This document shows, piece after piece, positions 26,363 to 39,628 of a stretch of 64,000 nt of DNA. This stretch comes from Mactromeris polynyma. Taxonomy: Eukaryota; Mollusca; Bivalvia; Venerida; Mactridae. Under the pieces are notes generated by a model that saw only the letters and a program-made list of their open reading frames with translations, did no database searches and was not told where the DNA came from. Numbering within the stretch: position 1 is the stretch's first letter; every line of letters begins with the position of its first letter. The translations under genes and the position numbers were made by a program. Where the stretch lies: contig JASFXZ010000004.1 of NCBI GenBank assembly GCA_032209605.1, positions 34,382,401-34,446,400 of the forward strand. The letters run 5' to 3'.

Positions 26363-26910
26363 GTCTAAATGGGGTTTCAGAACAGCCTATAAACGGATAA
26401 GCAAAGTGCGTAGCCAAATGTCAAATTAAGATTGTGCTAAGTGGCACAAAAATCAATGGTCAAAACAGATAAAAAAACGATAAAGTACATGCATGTGACA
26501 CTTATTGTCATAGACTTGGTGCCAGCAAACAACAAAGCCAATAACTAACTTTAATAATTGTGTTAAGCCCCTTTATCGATAGCGTAGGTGTTCGCTCCGT
26601 GGCGCTCTTGTTTTGACGAAACGTAAACAAAACAGTGTAAAAACGATAACGTGGTGTGAAAGGGTAAAAACTATAATGGACAAGGTAAATTTCCAAATAT
26701 GGTAACGCTCACACAGATTCGCAGTAGGCGGAGCTTAAAAAGCCCGCGAAAAGTCGAAATTCATAATGAATAAGCGTAGTACTTAAAGGGAGCCGTTCTG
26801 TCATTTCATTGGCTGAAAATGTAGGTTGTATTCTAAGTAACTAATGCTCTGCTTTAGCATATTTTTAACATATTAGAAGGATGCGTGTCGTTGGGCGGGC
26901 GGGCGTCAAA

Positions 26911-27775
26911 CAGAGGGTTTCCGGCGAATAACTTGAGTTCTGTTGATCATATTGTAACCAAATTTGGTGTACAGTAAGAACATATAACGAGCTCACTTTG
27001 GATTGCTTTTGGGTTCGTTCCGCCAAAGGTCAAGGTCACCGTTACTAAAAATTTGGTTTCCGGCGAATAACTTGAGTTTCGCGAATCATATTGACAGCAG
27101 ACTTGGTGTATAGTAAGAACATGCATGTGGAGAGTTCGCTTGGGATTGCTTTTGGACTCGTTCCGACAAAGGTCAAGGTCACCGTTACTTAAAATAGCAA
27201 TTTGGTTTCCGGCGAATAACTTGAGTTCCGTTGATCATATTGCAACCAAACTTGGTGTATAGTAAGAACATATGGACAGCTCGTTTGGGATTGCTTTTGG
27301 GTTCGGTCCACCAGAGGTCAAGGTCACCGTTACTAAAAATAGAAATTTGGTTTCCGGCGAATAACTTGAGTTTCGTTGATCATATTAACATCAAACTTGG
27401 TTTTTAGAAAGTACATGTGGAGAGCTCACTTATGATTGCTTTAAAACTCGTTTCGTCAAAGGTCAAGGTCACCGTTACTAAAAATAGCAATTTTGTTTCC
27501 GGCGAATAACTTGAGTTTCGTTGATCATATTGACATAAAACTTAGTGTATATTAAGAACATGTGGAGAGCTCGTTTGGGATTGCTTTTGGACTCGTTCCG
27601 ACAAAGGTCAAGGTCACCGTTACTAAAAATAGCAATTTGGTGTACGGCGAATAAATTGAGTTCCGTTGATCATATTGTAACCAAACTTGGTGTATAGTAA
27701 GAACAGATGGATAGCTCGCTTGGGATTGCTTTTCGGTTTGTTCCGTCCAAGGTCAAGGTCACTTTAAATTTAAAA
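26911..27775 (+). repeat. Tandem repeat, about 145 bp unit, 6 copies
   Basis: Six direct units begin near 26916, 27055, 27204, 27349, 27495 and 27639 with 'ggtttccggcgaataact' or close variants. Each has 'cgttgatcatatt', 'cttggtgta', 'gggattgcttttgg' and ends 'caaggtcaccgttactaaaa'. The left edge has a GGGC-rich lead ('gttgggcgggcgggcgtcaa'). I recall this 'ggtcaaggtcacc' type as widespread in bivalve genomes; the copies here vary in length from 139 to 149 bases. Confidence 0.9.
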
Positions 27776-29849
27776 TCAGTTTCCACTTAATATCTTCGCT
27801 ATGCGTTGAGTATAGTTGTTGCATATATATATAATATATCTAAGTGTGAGTGTTTGTATGCATGTATCACCTCTGGCACCTTTGCAGTATTGATCATCAT
27901 CATGTATTCATTATACATATAGAGCCTTGGTTACAAATAATTTGGTTTGTGGGCATTGCCCATTTCTTGTTTCGATATGTTATAGCAGTAATACATGGGA
28001 CAAATGTGCAAATCCGGGCACCGATAGTTTGAACACGAATACGTTAATAACTTCTATAGTATTAACACTCATATGGCCTTTTAATTGAACTATATCTGAT
28101 CTTGTTGTCAGGTAGACTGGATCCACTTATGAGAGCAGACGTTTTAGTGAAAGTGGACTATGGAATTATTTTCAATGATCGACACATCCCAACAGGAAAC
28201 CACTATGTATTGCGAACGATGGCTTGTGCATACCTGCATTTGTTTTACTGTTTGGGTCAGCATACCATGATGAACTAAGATTATGTCCCGAAAAAAGCTT
28301 CTAAGTAAAATGCACAAATGTAACATTGAAAAATACCATTTTCAAACGAAATGTATACACCTTTGAGTAATAATTCGGTAAACATTTGTTTTAATAAATT
28401 AAATATGTGTATGGGATGTTATAACAGGCAATAATTAATTGTAATAACGAGGAATAACTAGAAACCAACAGTAATGCTACAGAAATGGTAGTTATAAACT
28501 TTATAAACCATATATATATATATCACTTACAATGAAAATTACGGTGATATGAATGAGTGATATTCTCGTGATCGTAGTACATAATAACATTTATATAGTT
28601 TCCTTAGCTTTGTTCTGCTTGCAACCTGCCTGAAAAATGTAAAAAACAATATTTCATGCTAGTCAGATAGGTGACGATGTTCTTATTTCAATACAATAAG
28701 AGAAGCATTTAATTATATGTTAACTCTTAGAATGTGTATGATGTCCTTGTATGTTGTGAACTTAGGACGGTGGTTAAGCATTTCTTTAAGATTCAACATT
28801 GTCTTGTTAGAACATGTTATTGTTTAACTATATTTCTTAGAACAATTCTACAGATGTATTGGAGTGCAGCACTTTATGCGAGTAGGTAAGGGGAATGAAA
28901 AGAAACACATTTTTTAGTTTTTGCTTGAGCGACCTATGTTCCGACCCACACAAGACAGCGTATTATAATATCACGTGATGTACTTAATTGTAGGACACCC
29001 GTCTACATGTTTATGATCCATTGTGTTGTACATAATTCACGAAATTGGGCACGTGGACCAACATGAACACTGTGACATGTACAATATAAACTGTCAAATA
29101 CACAAAAGGCTTTGAGATAATGCCCCAATATACACCTTTTGTACAATGAATTAATCAATTACAAATTGTCTACCCAAAACAGGTTATTAGCCTACTTTAG
29201 ATGACAGTTGATGGCATTTGAATGTTGTTATTGTATAATTTTATTGAAAGTGGCCCGATTACTAATTTATAGCGTGCATTGACCATGAAGATATGCAAAT
29301 TTTGACAGGTCAATTAAATTATACAATACAAAGTTGCAAAACGTTGCAAATAATCTATTTGTATTGTACCTACTTAATCTCCCACAATGCAGTCTGATCG
29401 TCTTTACTTTGTTCACATGTTTGACATTCGGCAAATGCTTGAACTAATTAATTTTATGTACGAAATCAAAGTTCTGTACAAACCATTGTATGTTATCGTT
29501 TCAAATTAATTTCAGTAATTATTAAGGTCAATATTTTCAAAACCATGCAAATACATGTTTATATTATTTATCTAGTTACAAGTGGTAAACTAATTCATGA
29601 AGCTATATTGTCAAAATACGAAAAGTTGAAGTATAGCCCGCTGTTCTGGAAACATCGTTCCATGTGTTAGATGTATAGCTCTATTATTTGACGTTCTCAT
29701 CATTAACTGAATACACTGTACAAATTATATGGATTACCGCTCCATGTTTTCAATATTAAATCAATGATACTGGATATATGGCCATAATACACTGGATATA
29801 TTTTCCGAAATATTGTAAAAAGTTTCAGATGCTGTATATGTACTCCTTG
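27776..29849. other. Non-coding stretch
   Basis: No gene recognised. Short (ta)n tracts occur near 27820 and 28510. The open frames at 27850-28032 and 28144-28326 have no recognisable domain. Confidence 0.45.
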
Positions 29850-30320
29850 AAAGAAGAGTGATTATATACCAAATTACTGGAAAAACTGTACCATGCATTA
29901 ATCATAAAGCCCTTGTTTTGTATATAAAGTATATATCTTGAACACATATCCTATGCACTTGGATATGCAGGTTCAGTACTAATATGTTGGACCTGGTGCT
30001 GGATAGATCGTTCCATTTACTTGATTTTAAGTTTTGTATTCTTGATACAATGTTTATGCAATGTACTTGTAGTCCAAAGTGTAGTTAATATAGCTCCTTG
30101 TATTCAATGTAAGACCAATATGCTGGATATATTGCTCACGGTATTACCTAGTATATACATGTAGTCTAATTTACTAAAAATACTGCTCCATGTACTGGAT
30201 AGTTCCCCATGTACTGGATATCTAGCCTTTTATCCGCCTATACTGAGTGTAGCAAACCTGTCAATGTTTGTCCCGGTGTGAGTGGCGGGGATACACCGCA
30301 CTTCAGACAAAGACGATTCT
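29850..30320 (+). repeat. Dispersed repeat, copy 2 (related to 3500-3945)
   Basis: Same orientation and landmark order as the copy at 3500-3945, including 'ctcacggtatta', 'actggatagttccccatgta', 'ggatatctagcctttta' and 'ggggatacacc'. Divergence between copies is substantial, with several small indels. Confidence 0.65.
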
Positions 30321-30487
30321 CGACAGATCGGCATTTGACACGCCGAATTATTCTGGGTCCCGGGAAATAGACTTAACTCGCTGTATGGTTATTATTTCTA
30401 TTTACATGTTTGTTTTAGATGTTTGCTAAATTCCCCTTTTCCAATGTGCAATTCTTCACTTGATATAGTGTTCATGTTATTTTCAGC

Positions 30488-30640
30488 CTAATGTCTTGCC
30501 TTATTCCGTCCGTGATGCATTCCATTAATTAAATCCCCTGTTCGTCCTCCTTAATTCTCCTTAGTTGAACTGTTGTTTGTCCGGAGGCATTGGCTTGTGT
30601 ATATGGCATACTCTGTTGCAACTTATTCTCTTTGAATACA
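30488..30640 (+). repeat. Dispersed repeat family, partial copy 3
   Basis: Matches the family seen at 25478-25732 and 53519-53780: 'tccattaatt', 'attctccttagtt', 'ttgttgtttgtccggagg', then 'ggcttgtgtatatgg', then 'gcaacttattctctt' as in the left flank of copy 1 (there reverse complemented). It is shortened internally. Confidence 0.55.
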
Positions 30641-31202
30641 ATAGACATATATTGATTTTTCAATACAATAATATACCTCCTTTTGCTTTTAAAATGACTA
30701 TGTACTTCGCAAGTGACATTTCCTGCTTGATTTCTTCATTCAGTTTGATACAGACACGTTTCTGAACATCAAAACGAAAGTAGGTTTTCTCCTTTACATT
30801 TTTGATTGCGAAAATAGGGAAGCATTCAGGTACATCTACACGTTTGTTTCAAATGCCACATTCAAAAGCTTTGCTTTGAGATATTCTGCGATAGCAAACT
30901 GTCATCCAGGAAGGTAATTGTCGTATTTCTTAAAAAGTGCCAAATTCAGCGAGAGGATGTCATTTCAATCATATATTTCATGTTATGCCACTTTGACGAA
31001 CATTTGTACAATACACAACAATGTCTGTGATAATTTATTACATACATATCAAGTATATTTACACCAAGTAATTATTATCGTTTTACTGGTAGATTGAAAA
31101 TAAGTGGATTGGTTCACATCCGAATATGTTTCATAATCTAGTTGATTAACCTGTTCCCAAACAGTGTACACATCTACGATAGACTGGTGGTGACATTTCG
31201 GC

Positions 31203-31345
31203 TGCAAGAATTCATAAATTCAACTTCGTGAATTTAAAACCGTGAACTCATGAGTTTGAAATCGTGAATTAGTTAAATTCAATTCGTGCAGATTAAATTG
31301 TGAATTCATGAAGTTGAAATCGCGAATTCTTGAAACTTAAATGTC
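31203..31345. repeat. Short interleaved direct/inverted repeats of a 'gtgaattcatgaagttgaaa' motif
   Basis: Several degenerate copies of 'gtgaattcatgaagttgaaa' and its near reverse complement alternate over about 140 bases. The unit contains the palindrome GAATTC. Nothing suggests coding. Confidence 0.6.
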
Positions 31346-33713
31346 ATCACCAGGCTTTCGTACAAGTCTCTTTAAGCGTTTGACTGTAAATTCCAACCAC
31401 TGACCGTTTATATAATCCAAAAACATTACATGGAAACTTTACGTGTCATTTTATCTGCCAATTTTATGGCAACAAATTGTTGGATGAACTGATTAAGTCA
31501 TTGAATGTGTCTCGATGGAGGGAGGAATGGAGATTTATAACACGTGTCCAAAATTAATCCCCGTGGTGGACACTTATGGCTAGAAAACGCTGCTGTTATG
31601 TACGCTCAGATGCATTTCTAACTTGTCACTTCTAATACTGCAGTATTTTCCAAATGCATACAGTGAAATATAAATTAACTGAATTTGCTTAACTTCATTT
31701 AAACAATACATAAATATTTTGAAACTCACATTTCACACATGTTTGTGCAACATTTCATGTTATAAAGATTTTTTTATCAAAGCAACAAACAGCAGAACAG
31801 TACGGTGACTAATTACATTAAAGTGTTGTAATGTAGGTGGATTTATATGTGTGTTAGATGGTTTCATCGCAAACACTAATTTCAAGCATACTATTACATA
31901 TTTTGCAATAAAATATCAAGGATTTAAACGTATTCCTATCAACAATGTCTTATTGGAAGTAAGTCAATTTTGTTGTTAAATCAAACACACATTGATAATA
32001 TAACATGATTGATCATAGTTACTAGATTTATTAACCCCATTTATCAAAAAATAAAAATAAAATACTTAAAGGCGTATCCTACAATAAGGCCATTTTTTTC
32101 TCAGATGATTCACAACTCGTCTCGTGCCAATTACGTTTTGAATAAATGGGATTAAAACAACCTATGCTTAAATTATAAATGTAATTTATTAAGATAAAGG
32201 AGATAAATGATAAGTACGTTATACATATTGTATAAAAAAAGTACATAAGCACAAACTGCATGTAAGTGAAAATCATATCTATCTTCAATATAATAGGATA
32301 TACTTATATCACATATATCAGTTATTGCCTGACTTGACAAACAAATGCTTCTCTTGAACCTCTCAGACAGGCCTTTTGTAGTCCATTAGCCATGACATCC
32401 TGGAACAGGGCAATGCTGTTATGATGTTCGAACTGTAAAATGTAGTTTGGGCATCTACCATCAGGTCATAGAGCTGGGCCGTAGCTAGCCCCGCATATGT
32501 GTCTCTGTACTCCGACTTTTACAAGCGTCATCGTAACAGCGACATTATAGAGATGTGACATCCGTGGCTGGACTAGGTGGAACCCTGACTATTAAAACAT
32601 GTTTGTTGTTGCTTTTTAATGATTCTACAGAAACAAAACTTAAGTCTGTAGCTGTAAAACAAAAAGAAACATATGCTAACTGCATTCGTTCATTCACGCA
32701 GTGTTGCTCTAAAAATAAGCATTATTGACATTAATCATGAAACCAATACATGACAAGACATATAGGATATATGAACAAATAATGGTTAAAAAAACCACCT
32801 TTAAGAGAACAATAATTATTGGTACTCGAGTTAGTCTTTAGGAATCTGATATATTATAGTTGTTTATTAGCATCTTCACCAAAATACAAATGGATTTGAG
32901 TGAATTAAAAACAATGACTATAATTTGTAAACATGTCAGTTTATCTGAATGTCTTTATTGTTTCATGGGTTCTATAAAAAACTGAAACCTGTTGGTCGGA
33001 TTTACTCACTAATATGTTACAAACATGTGCATGAATAGTTCAGAAACTGCATTGGCGACTTAAAGCAATGGATATATCGCATTTTGATAATTAAAGAAAA
33101 TACACATTTTGTAATATCCGCCATCGTGTATTTTAAGATGTAATGCACTCCACTTCCGACCGGTCCTTCGCAGTTATATATAAATAGTTACATATACATG
33201 TATATGTATTAACATATACATGTATATGTATTACACTTTGTTCAAAATCGTGTAACTGTACTGCAAGTAAGTTATGTATACTCGTACTATGCATTTGGTC
33301 ACGATGAGTCTGAATGGTAACCTGACAAAACGCTGAATTGTTTTATTATGTACCTGCAACCAAAAGTACACGCCGTACACGTTATACTATATACACGTTA
33401 TATTGGAAATGAATGTTCTAGACTTTACTTAGGTACAATTAAGATTTCATACACCATTTGTAGAAAGCACAAGTTAATAAATTGATACAAATAACCATAA
33501 ATTGTTAAACTATATATACAACTGTACAATACGAATGATGCTCCCTTTCTTTTCAATTATGCAATGGGTTCTTAAGTTGTATAATAAAGTAATGTGATAT
33601 TCCTGTTATGATGAGCTGACATGCGATTCATGTTTTGATCGGATTTTACAATTGTTCTGTTATATTTGTGGTTCAGTTGACCTAAATAGTTTTCCATGAA
33701 TGTCGTGGAAGGA
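31346..33713. other. Non-coding stretch
   Basis: No gene recognised. A palindromic 'acatatacatgtatatgtat' tract occurs twice in tandem at about 33190-33232. 'gcgtatcctacaataagg' at about 32073 is the reverse complement of a motif at the end of the 1660-1985 repeat. Confidence 0.45.
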
Positions 33714-33790
33714 CGCCCTGGAACCCGGACCTCCCGGGTGACAGCATTGGGTTCTAAACGCTGGGCTAATGGTGCGGGCTTCGTGACATT
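33714..33790 (-). repeat. tRNA-Asp-like SINE head remnant
   Basis: On the minus strand the sequence shows an A-box-like 'ttagcccagcg', a 'ctgtcacccgggaggtcc' anticodon-arm-like stretch (GTC, as in tRNA-Asp) and a B-box-like 'gggttccaggg', with about tRNA spacing between the boxes. It does not fold as a complete intact tRNA by eye. The flanks 'aatgtcgtg' and 'cgtgacatt' are inverted copies of each other. A degraded tRNA-derived SINE is the best reading. Confidence 0.4.
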
Positions 33791-35354
33791 TTAGCATTTA
33801 ACAATTATGTATTATCATTAATTTTCCACTGTAGATTATGTTGAGATATTTAGGTACATAATTGATATACCACACATTATTTCACTTATATTTCTAATGT
33901 AGATGAAACACCAGTCTCCAAACCGCCCTAGGTTGAAGAAGGTCGATCTTAGTTGCTTCGCCTAGGATAATATCCCGTTTATCGGCTTGACAATGTGCAT
34001 GTTACCTTCATGTCAATGTGACATTTATTTACTATCACCATCGCTGCAATGATATATATTCATATATTAACATTCTTCGCCACTTGTAATTTGTATTATT
34101 CGTACATTTATAAGATATAATTGTAATATTATGTAAAGCTGTACGTTAAATTTGAACAATGTCGTTTGGGTTTGACCGGTTAAAGTGTTCAGGCAATACT
34201 ATGTGATGCTCTTATTTTCATCACTGCACTAAAAATAACTCAGGTTCACCATCATAATAACCAGTATCCCATTCCATACGATATTGTGTGGTTATCTTTA
34301 GATGAGTTTACAATGATAATACTGTCATGCATACATCACATTAACATCAGATATATATGCACAACTATTAATGAAAATAGCTTTATGTATAAATACGGAA
34401 AATTAATGTATTCAGGGAGGTTACTGATTAAATGTGAATTTACGTTAAGACGAGTTGTCTCCCATGCTACAATGCAATTTAGAACGTTTAAAGATTGACA
34501 TTGGTATATATATTGTGTGGCGTATGTGTATTGCTGGCAAATAGATGAACTAGCAACATTGTTTTCTGAACAAGACACTTATATGCTTGGATTATGCTTT
34601 TGTTCTTATCAGCAAAGCGTTGAATAGCAGAATTACACAATCGTAATAGATTTTTAAACAATAAATACGCAATCATACATTTGCATACGCTATTGATTTT
34701 AGATACTACAAACATTTTTTAATTATTCATATATTCAATGCGTATAGACATTCTTTGTGACATTCTTTTGCCGGAATCAAATTGCATGTGCACATTTTTG
34801 TTCAAATCATCATAAAGCAATTCATATGCGTCATAAATAAATATCAAATGAATTGATTACATCACAAAAAAAAACAAGTTATAGATTAGTGTATGATGCA
34901 CGTCATAATAAAGTTCACTCAAATATAAATACTTCAATTGTTCATTGAGCATTTTTCAAAAAGTGTTGATAATTACTTATAATATGTATAGAAATTACTG
35001 TATAAACCGTTGATATTCATATACGCACAACGAACCGTGAATTTCTCCGATTCGATCAAGCATTTATTCTCGTATGTATCATGTATCCTCTGTTCGATTA
35101 TTAGCACCGAAGGAAAAACCATTTCTATCGGATGTCAAATATCTTCTGTATGGACTCGCTGACTGGAAACGACGGAGCCTACGATTCTTATCACGTGGAA
35201 TGTGCGAAGCTGTATTTTCTCTGCTACTGTTGGCGACGGGTTTCACATATGTTTGTTTATTTATTTTGTTTGAATGATTTTGCGTATGATCGGTAGCAAT
35301 ATGTTTGTAATACTCTGTGACATATTGTTTATGGGATTATAGTCATTCTCCGAA
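33791..35354. other. Non-coding stretch
   Basis: AT-rich; no gene or element recognised. Overlapping open frames on both strands near 34286-34715 have no recognisable domain. Confidence 0.4.
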
Positions 35355-35497
35355 TTAGCATGTAAGATGGAGGTTGTGTCTCTCAATAAGGTAGGTCCAA
35401 AATGACTTCGTTCTGTCGGCATAACACAACTGGATATCAGCATTAGTTGTTCCCGTTTCATGTGATGTGTTCACTTCATAATACGTGCGATCATGGG

Positions 35498-36163
35498 TCA
35501 TGTGTAATTGAATTTCTCCCGTGTTTCCATTCTGCATGGAGGATAATCCAGGATTCGTTGTGTTTGTATTAACATAGTTGTCACTTTGCTGATCCGTGAC
35601 TGATTAAACATGACCTTATTTGTCAGTGTATTTTGTACATTAGTCATATCTGGAACGTATCCATTGGGTACTTTAGTAGCGGGGTTTGTCATTCTCAGGT
35701 TTGTAGACGACACTGCATTGTTTGCCTCTGAAACGTCATTGTTCATAATTGTGGACTGTATTGGACAAGGCTTTGTATTCATTGGTGAATTTTGACAAAT
35801 TGTACTTATATTAGTCATTCTGTTATAGGTTATACAATGGTTCCATATAGGAAACTCATCATGGATGACACGTCCATCTGGTATGATCTTACCTGTGTAG
35901 CCAATGGTTGCTTTCAATTTAGTGTTTTCTGCGCGATATTCCTTGAGCAAAGGTCAAAGACGAGACCTTGCAGTCTGAATTTCTTTTGGGTAGTCACAAT
36001 CAACAGAAAATCCGGGATGCTGTTTTAGGATATTTGCTCTACTCATTATATTCAACCTCACCGCAATCTCTGAAATTTACATTGAACTGTGGCCCCTAGT
36101 CTGTGCGCACGAGCTATGTACACTTCTCTAGTGTCAATGTTTAATTTGGACTCTAGAAAATTG
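35498..36163 (-). pseudogene. L1-like retrotransposon ORF1 remnant (RRM and C-terminal domain)
   Basis: On the minus strand the pieces occur in the order expected of L1/Tx1-type ORF1 proteins. First is 'NFLESKLNIDTREVYIARAH' followed by RLG (about 36163-36090), resembling the end of the RRM with the usual His-Arg-Leu-Gly motif. Next is 'MSRANILKQHPGFSVDCDYP' followed by KEIQTAR (about 36047-35960), resembling the linker and start of the C-terminal domain. A one-base frame shift then leads to 'LLKEYRAENTKLKATIGYTG' and 'DGRVIHDEFPIW'. The pieces lie in different frames with stops between them, so the gene is dead. The frame continues open to 35498 with Asn/Thr-rich sequence of unknown nature. 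ORF1 binds retrotransposon RNA in intact elements. Confidence 0.68.
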
Positions 36164-36607
36164 GATATCAATAAAAAACAATTCTCATTTCGCACCTCGA
36201 CTATTCCTCTAAAACTCAGGTTGTTTCTTCATCATACATATAATAACTTTAATATATAATGAACGTTCAACACAATCTTGTCTGCTTGGTTCACTATTTT
36301 GCACTCTTCTATTGTCCATCATTTCCCGCAGGCACTGCACAATCCATATTTCGGAAAACAATATGCACAACAAAGTCACAGTCTATCTATCTATTTATAC
36401 TGTCAGACTCCCCTTACAGGTATTACTGACAGGTGCGCGTCAGTGCAAAATAAGAAGATAAAGACGAAATACAGTGAGATAGTAGAGGTTAAATATATAA
36501 TAGTGTTAACAAGAGTGAACTTTAAAAATAAAAACAGAAAAAAACAATTTATAATTTGTTCAATGGTCTCAGGGGAGGGGGGTAGCACAACGATTGCTTT
36601 AACCCCT

Positions 36608-36901
36608 CTAAATTAGTTTAGTTACTGTTGTGAAAGAAAGGTTGTTCCATAAAACAACTGTGCATGGGAAAAAATAATATTTAAAGTAATTTGATGACCT
36701 TTGTACAAGGGATATGTGACGGGTCATGCTAGTGGGTATATCAAGATATGATGGTAAAGGAATTGCCGCCGACTTGTGAACTATTTTGTAGAACATAATT
36801 ATCTTACAATTATTTCTTCTCGGCTCGAGACTTTGCCAGCCAAGTTCACGCAGCATGCGGGTGACACTGTCGTATGGAGAATAATACGTCCCAAGAGTCA
36901 T
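36608..36901 (-). pseudogene. Non-LTR reverse transcriptase C-terminal fragment
   Basis: The 97-residue frame contains 'VTRMLRELGWQSLEPRRNNC' and then 'MFYKIVH', later 'FFPCTVVLWNNLS'. This matches the usual tail of LINE polyproteins (Met-Leu-x-x-Leu-Gly-Trp-x-x-Leu-x-x-Arg-Arg, then Tyr-Lys-Ile-Val, then Phe-Phe-Pro-x-Thr-x-x-x-Trp-Asn-x-Leu). The reverse-transcriptase core is absent, so it is a 5'-truncated dead copy. It lies on the same strand as the L1-like ORF1 remnant upstream but is a different type of tail, so they are probably separate insertions. Confidence 0.8.
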
Positions 36902-37434
36902 ATGGTATGGTATTCTGATTTCATAAAGCTTAACACTATATATTGCATAAATGCAATCTACTCTTTACCATAAACCACGATCCCAGCGAACAGTTTGATT
37001 GATATACTATCTTAAAAGACCACATGTGGACTTGTCACAAGAAAGACTAACTGAAAACGGTATCACTTGCTGATCTTCTTGAATTTCCGTGAGATATCAA
37101 GGAAGCAATATTGACAATGACAAGTACTTCATGTATCACTAAATTCCCCCTCCCCATCCACGTTGTTTTCATAATAAATTACATCAATTGAGACCGTTAG
37201 ATACAGTTGCTTGATTGATCGAGCCAATACTTCAGGAATTCTAACAATCATGCACTAATTGGTGGAAGTTGTTCACGTAGATCGACGTAGAGGTTTGGAA
37301 AAGCAATTCAATACCTGTATTCGTCCGTTTTAATATTGAAACAAATTGTATACAAACTTTAATTCAAGTTCTATTGACTTGGTTATTCCAAGAGTATTAT
37401 ACAAAAGGGCGCTAATTCTGGGGGTTCTTTTTTT

Positions 37435-37672
37435 GGATTTCAATATGGTGGTTAGTGCACCATACCCGATTTTCTGGACTTAATTATCAACCAGTACTAA
37501 CTTCGTGTACTATATGAATCAGAAGTGGAAGTTAAATGACCAAAGCAAAATGTCTAAGCCCTAGTCCTAAGTCCTTAGTAAGGATACAATGAACCCTGCC
37601 TAGAAATCGAACATGGACCTCTAGGATGACAGTCCTGCTGCTCTACCAACTGAAATAACCGGGCGGTTGCCA
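37435..37672 (-). mobile_element. tRNA-headed SINE
   Basis: In reverse complement the element begins with a tRNA-like head: an A-box-like 'tttcagttggtagagcag', then 'gactgtcatcc', then a B-box-like 'tgttcgatttc'. The body includes 'ccagtactaactt' next to 'ttctggactt', shared with the SINE at 54274-54544, so both carry the same body or tail module. It sits about 30 bases beyond the stop codon of the PXYLP1-like gene, within its presumed 3' untranslated region, in the same orientation. Target-site duplications were not identified. Confidence 0.6.
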
Positions 37673-37701
37673 GTAGCCAATTTGATTCCCTAAGCGGGTT
37701 A

Positions 37702-38924
37702 TCATCTGTTGCAAGCGTCACTATAACTAGTGTATCCAAAGCGCTGTATTAACGTGTGCAAAACATAATTATCAAAGTATCTCGCATTACAAAAACCTAA
37801 ATAAGTCACATTTTTACAAAATGTAACGTCTTCAGTCACATCACGACCGTTATACAAAAATCTTATGTAAAATCGGTCCATGTTCGATCCAGCCTCGTTT
37901 TCGAATAGTTCCATAACAACACGTGATGCATATGGCGGCCAAATCCCGTCATGCAATCCAAGAACAAAGAGTAATGACGTAAGCGTTAAATCATGACCAG
38001 AATATATCCATATTTTCGGTGTAGGTCGCTGTTCTGTCAAATGTCGAATCCTTTCTGATATTTCTGTCAAGACTGGTAACATGACTACACTGCTGTATTT
38101 TTCGCGTTGTTTTTCTGCATGGTTCCAGTGTTCAAACATTTCTAGCGTCATTTCCGCCCAGATATCACTGATCAACTTCCGGTCAAACATGTGTTTCCAA
38201 TCAGAGGTATGGCGTACATTTGGTGAATCGTGACATACCTCAGGAACCAAAACATCAGCGACTGAAGAAAGGCTTGGTAATCGTGAAATATCTAAATTAA
38301 AGATATCTCCGATTTCATTATAAATTCGGGTAACATTCTTCGATTTCGACTGAACTACCGTTTCAAATCTTTTGTAACCATTTTTCAATTCAACAGCATG
38401 TTTACAAAAGCACTTACTATTTAACCAAGGCTTAATTTTACAAAAATAAAGACTCGGAGAATGTTCAATTACGACATTGGACGGATGAAAATCTGGTACA
38501 AAACCATACAGCAGAGCTATAACACTTTGATATGTCCTGTGAGTACTCGTGCACTGTACGTTAATCTGGTCTTTAAAAGGGGTCTTTGGGTCAATGAGGT
38601 ACAAATACGCCCGTGAAAAATGTCTACCGAGGTTCAAATGTTGTAAACATCCTCGGCTCGTTAAACTCCCTGCAGAGCAAATGTCTGTGTTTGGTAATAG
38701 AGGCCAGTTGTAGAAATGGTTGCCTCTTTGCCATTGTTTCTTTTGCATTTCGTGCATGCGTAAAGGGAACTGTTTAAATAATTCGTCACTTCCGTTGTAC
38801 CATGATTCGAAGTGACAACTTAATTTCGGAGAAGTGTATTCAGGTATGTTGTGCAAAGACGTTCGGTCACCATGACGAATAAAAACATGAACCATTCGGA
38901 GAGAAAATCCATTTGGTGTTTTTC
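37702..38924 (-). CDS. PXYLP1: 2-phosphoxylose phosphatase 1-like, exon 2 (catalytic domain)
   Basis: PXYLP1 removes the 2-phosphate from xylose in the proteoglycan linker region in the Golgi, allowing glycosaminoglycan chain extension (known for the vertebrate enzyme). This exon holds nearly the whole histidine acid phosphatase domain. The frame contains 'MVHVFIRHGDRTS' with the catalytic Arg-His-Gly-x-Arg (His about residue 93 of the joined protein) and 'YSGHDLTLTSLL' with the second catalytic His-Asp (about 386-387). 'LLYGFVPDF', 'LYNGRDVT' and the C-terminal 'YSDACNR' also resemble PXYLP1. The acceptor 'tgtttattttcag' precedes 38924, and joining to the exon ending at 39629 gives Glu-Gly-Lys in frame. 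The joined protein is 482 residues if started at the ATG at 39854, close to what I recall for human PXYLP1 (about 480). The frame is intact to its stop. Another acid phosphatase of the family is possible, but the N-terminal and C-terminal features favour PXYLP1. Confidence 0.9.
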
Positions 38925-39628
38925 CTGAAAATAAACATTTGATTTTAATGACGTAACACGTGACGTAACAAAACCCAACAGATATGGTCGGATTTTGTTT
39001 TGCTTATTATTCACACACTTGAGATAAATGACAAGCTTTGTGAACTGAATCGAGTAATAAATAAACGTTGTTAAAAATATTAATTAATTACAATACATGT
39101 ATACTATTTATCCTAAAATAAGACGTGGAATGTGGTCTACCCTGTTTTGAGGTCAATACTACTATCGATTCCAAATTAGCTGAGAATACCGTTATTGTGT
39201 ACACAATGTCTATTGGTCAATTGTTTGTAAAACATGTTTTCATTGGCTGACAACCTCAAAGTTTGTTTACTAATGTTCTAAATGAATAATAAAAGTAAAA
39301 GTATAATAAATGGACTATAAGCACTACAAGAGGACTCTAAAACACATGTATATAAATCAATCTGACAGAAGCGATATGGAAATCGAGATTAATATATATA
39401 AATGGAAGTCATCTCGGAATACATTTGAATTCTCAAAACTGGATCGTAGCAAAACATTGCAAAACAGATTATTTTATTTCATGAGCAGAGTTGTATTAGT
39501 CTGAATTGTAAAAAAACACGAACCACGATTCCAAAATCGAAACAATGATCTCTCTATCGGTAGTGGTTTGCATTCCACTATTACACTATAACAATTCACG
39601 ATGATGGACAAACGTTTTTAAAACATAC
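38925..39628 (-). other. Intron of the PXYLP1-like gene
   Basis: A 704-base intron with donor 'gtatgtttt' at its 5' end (minus strand, 39628) and acceptor 'ttattttcag' ending at 38925. It interrupts a Gly codon in phase 1. No mobile element is recognised inside. Confidence 0.85.

Noticed and set aside
33714..33790. Functional tRNA gene
   Set aside because: Boxes are degenerate and arms do not pair properly by eye; a SINE head is more likely.
35074..35277. 67-residue plus-strand frame with a hydrophobic C-terminus
   Set aside because: Starts at a valid ATG but has no recognisable domain, no splice context and lies next to retrotransposon debris.
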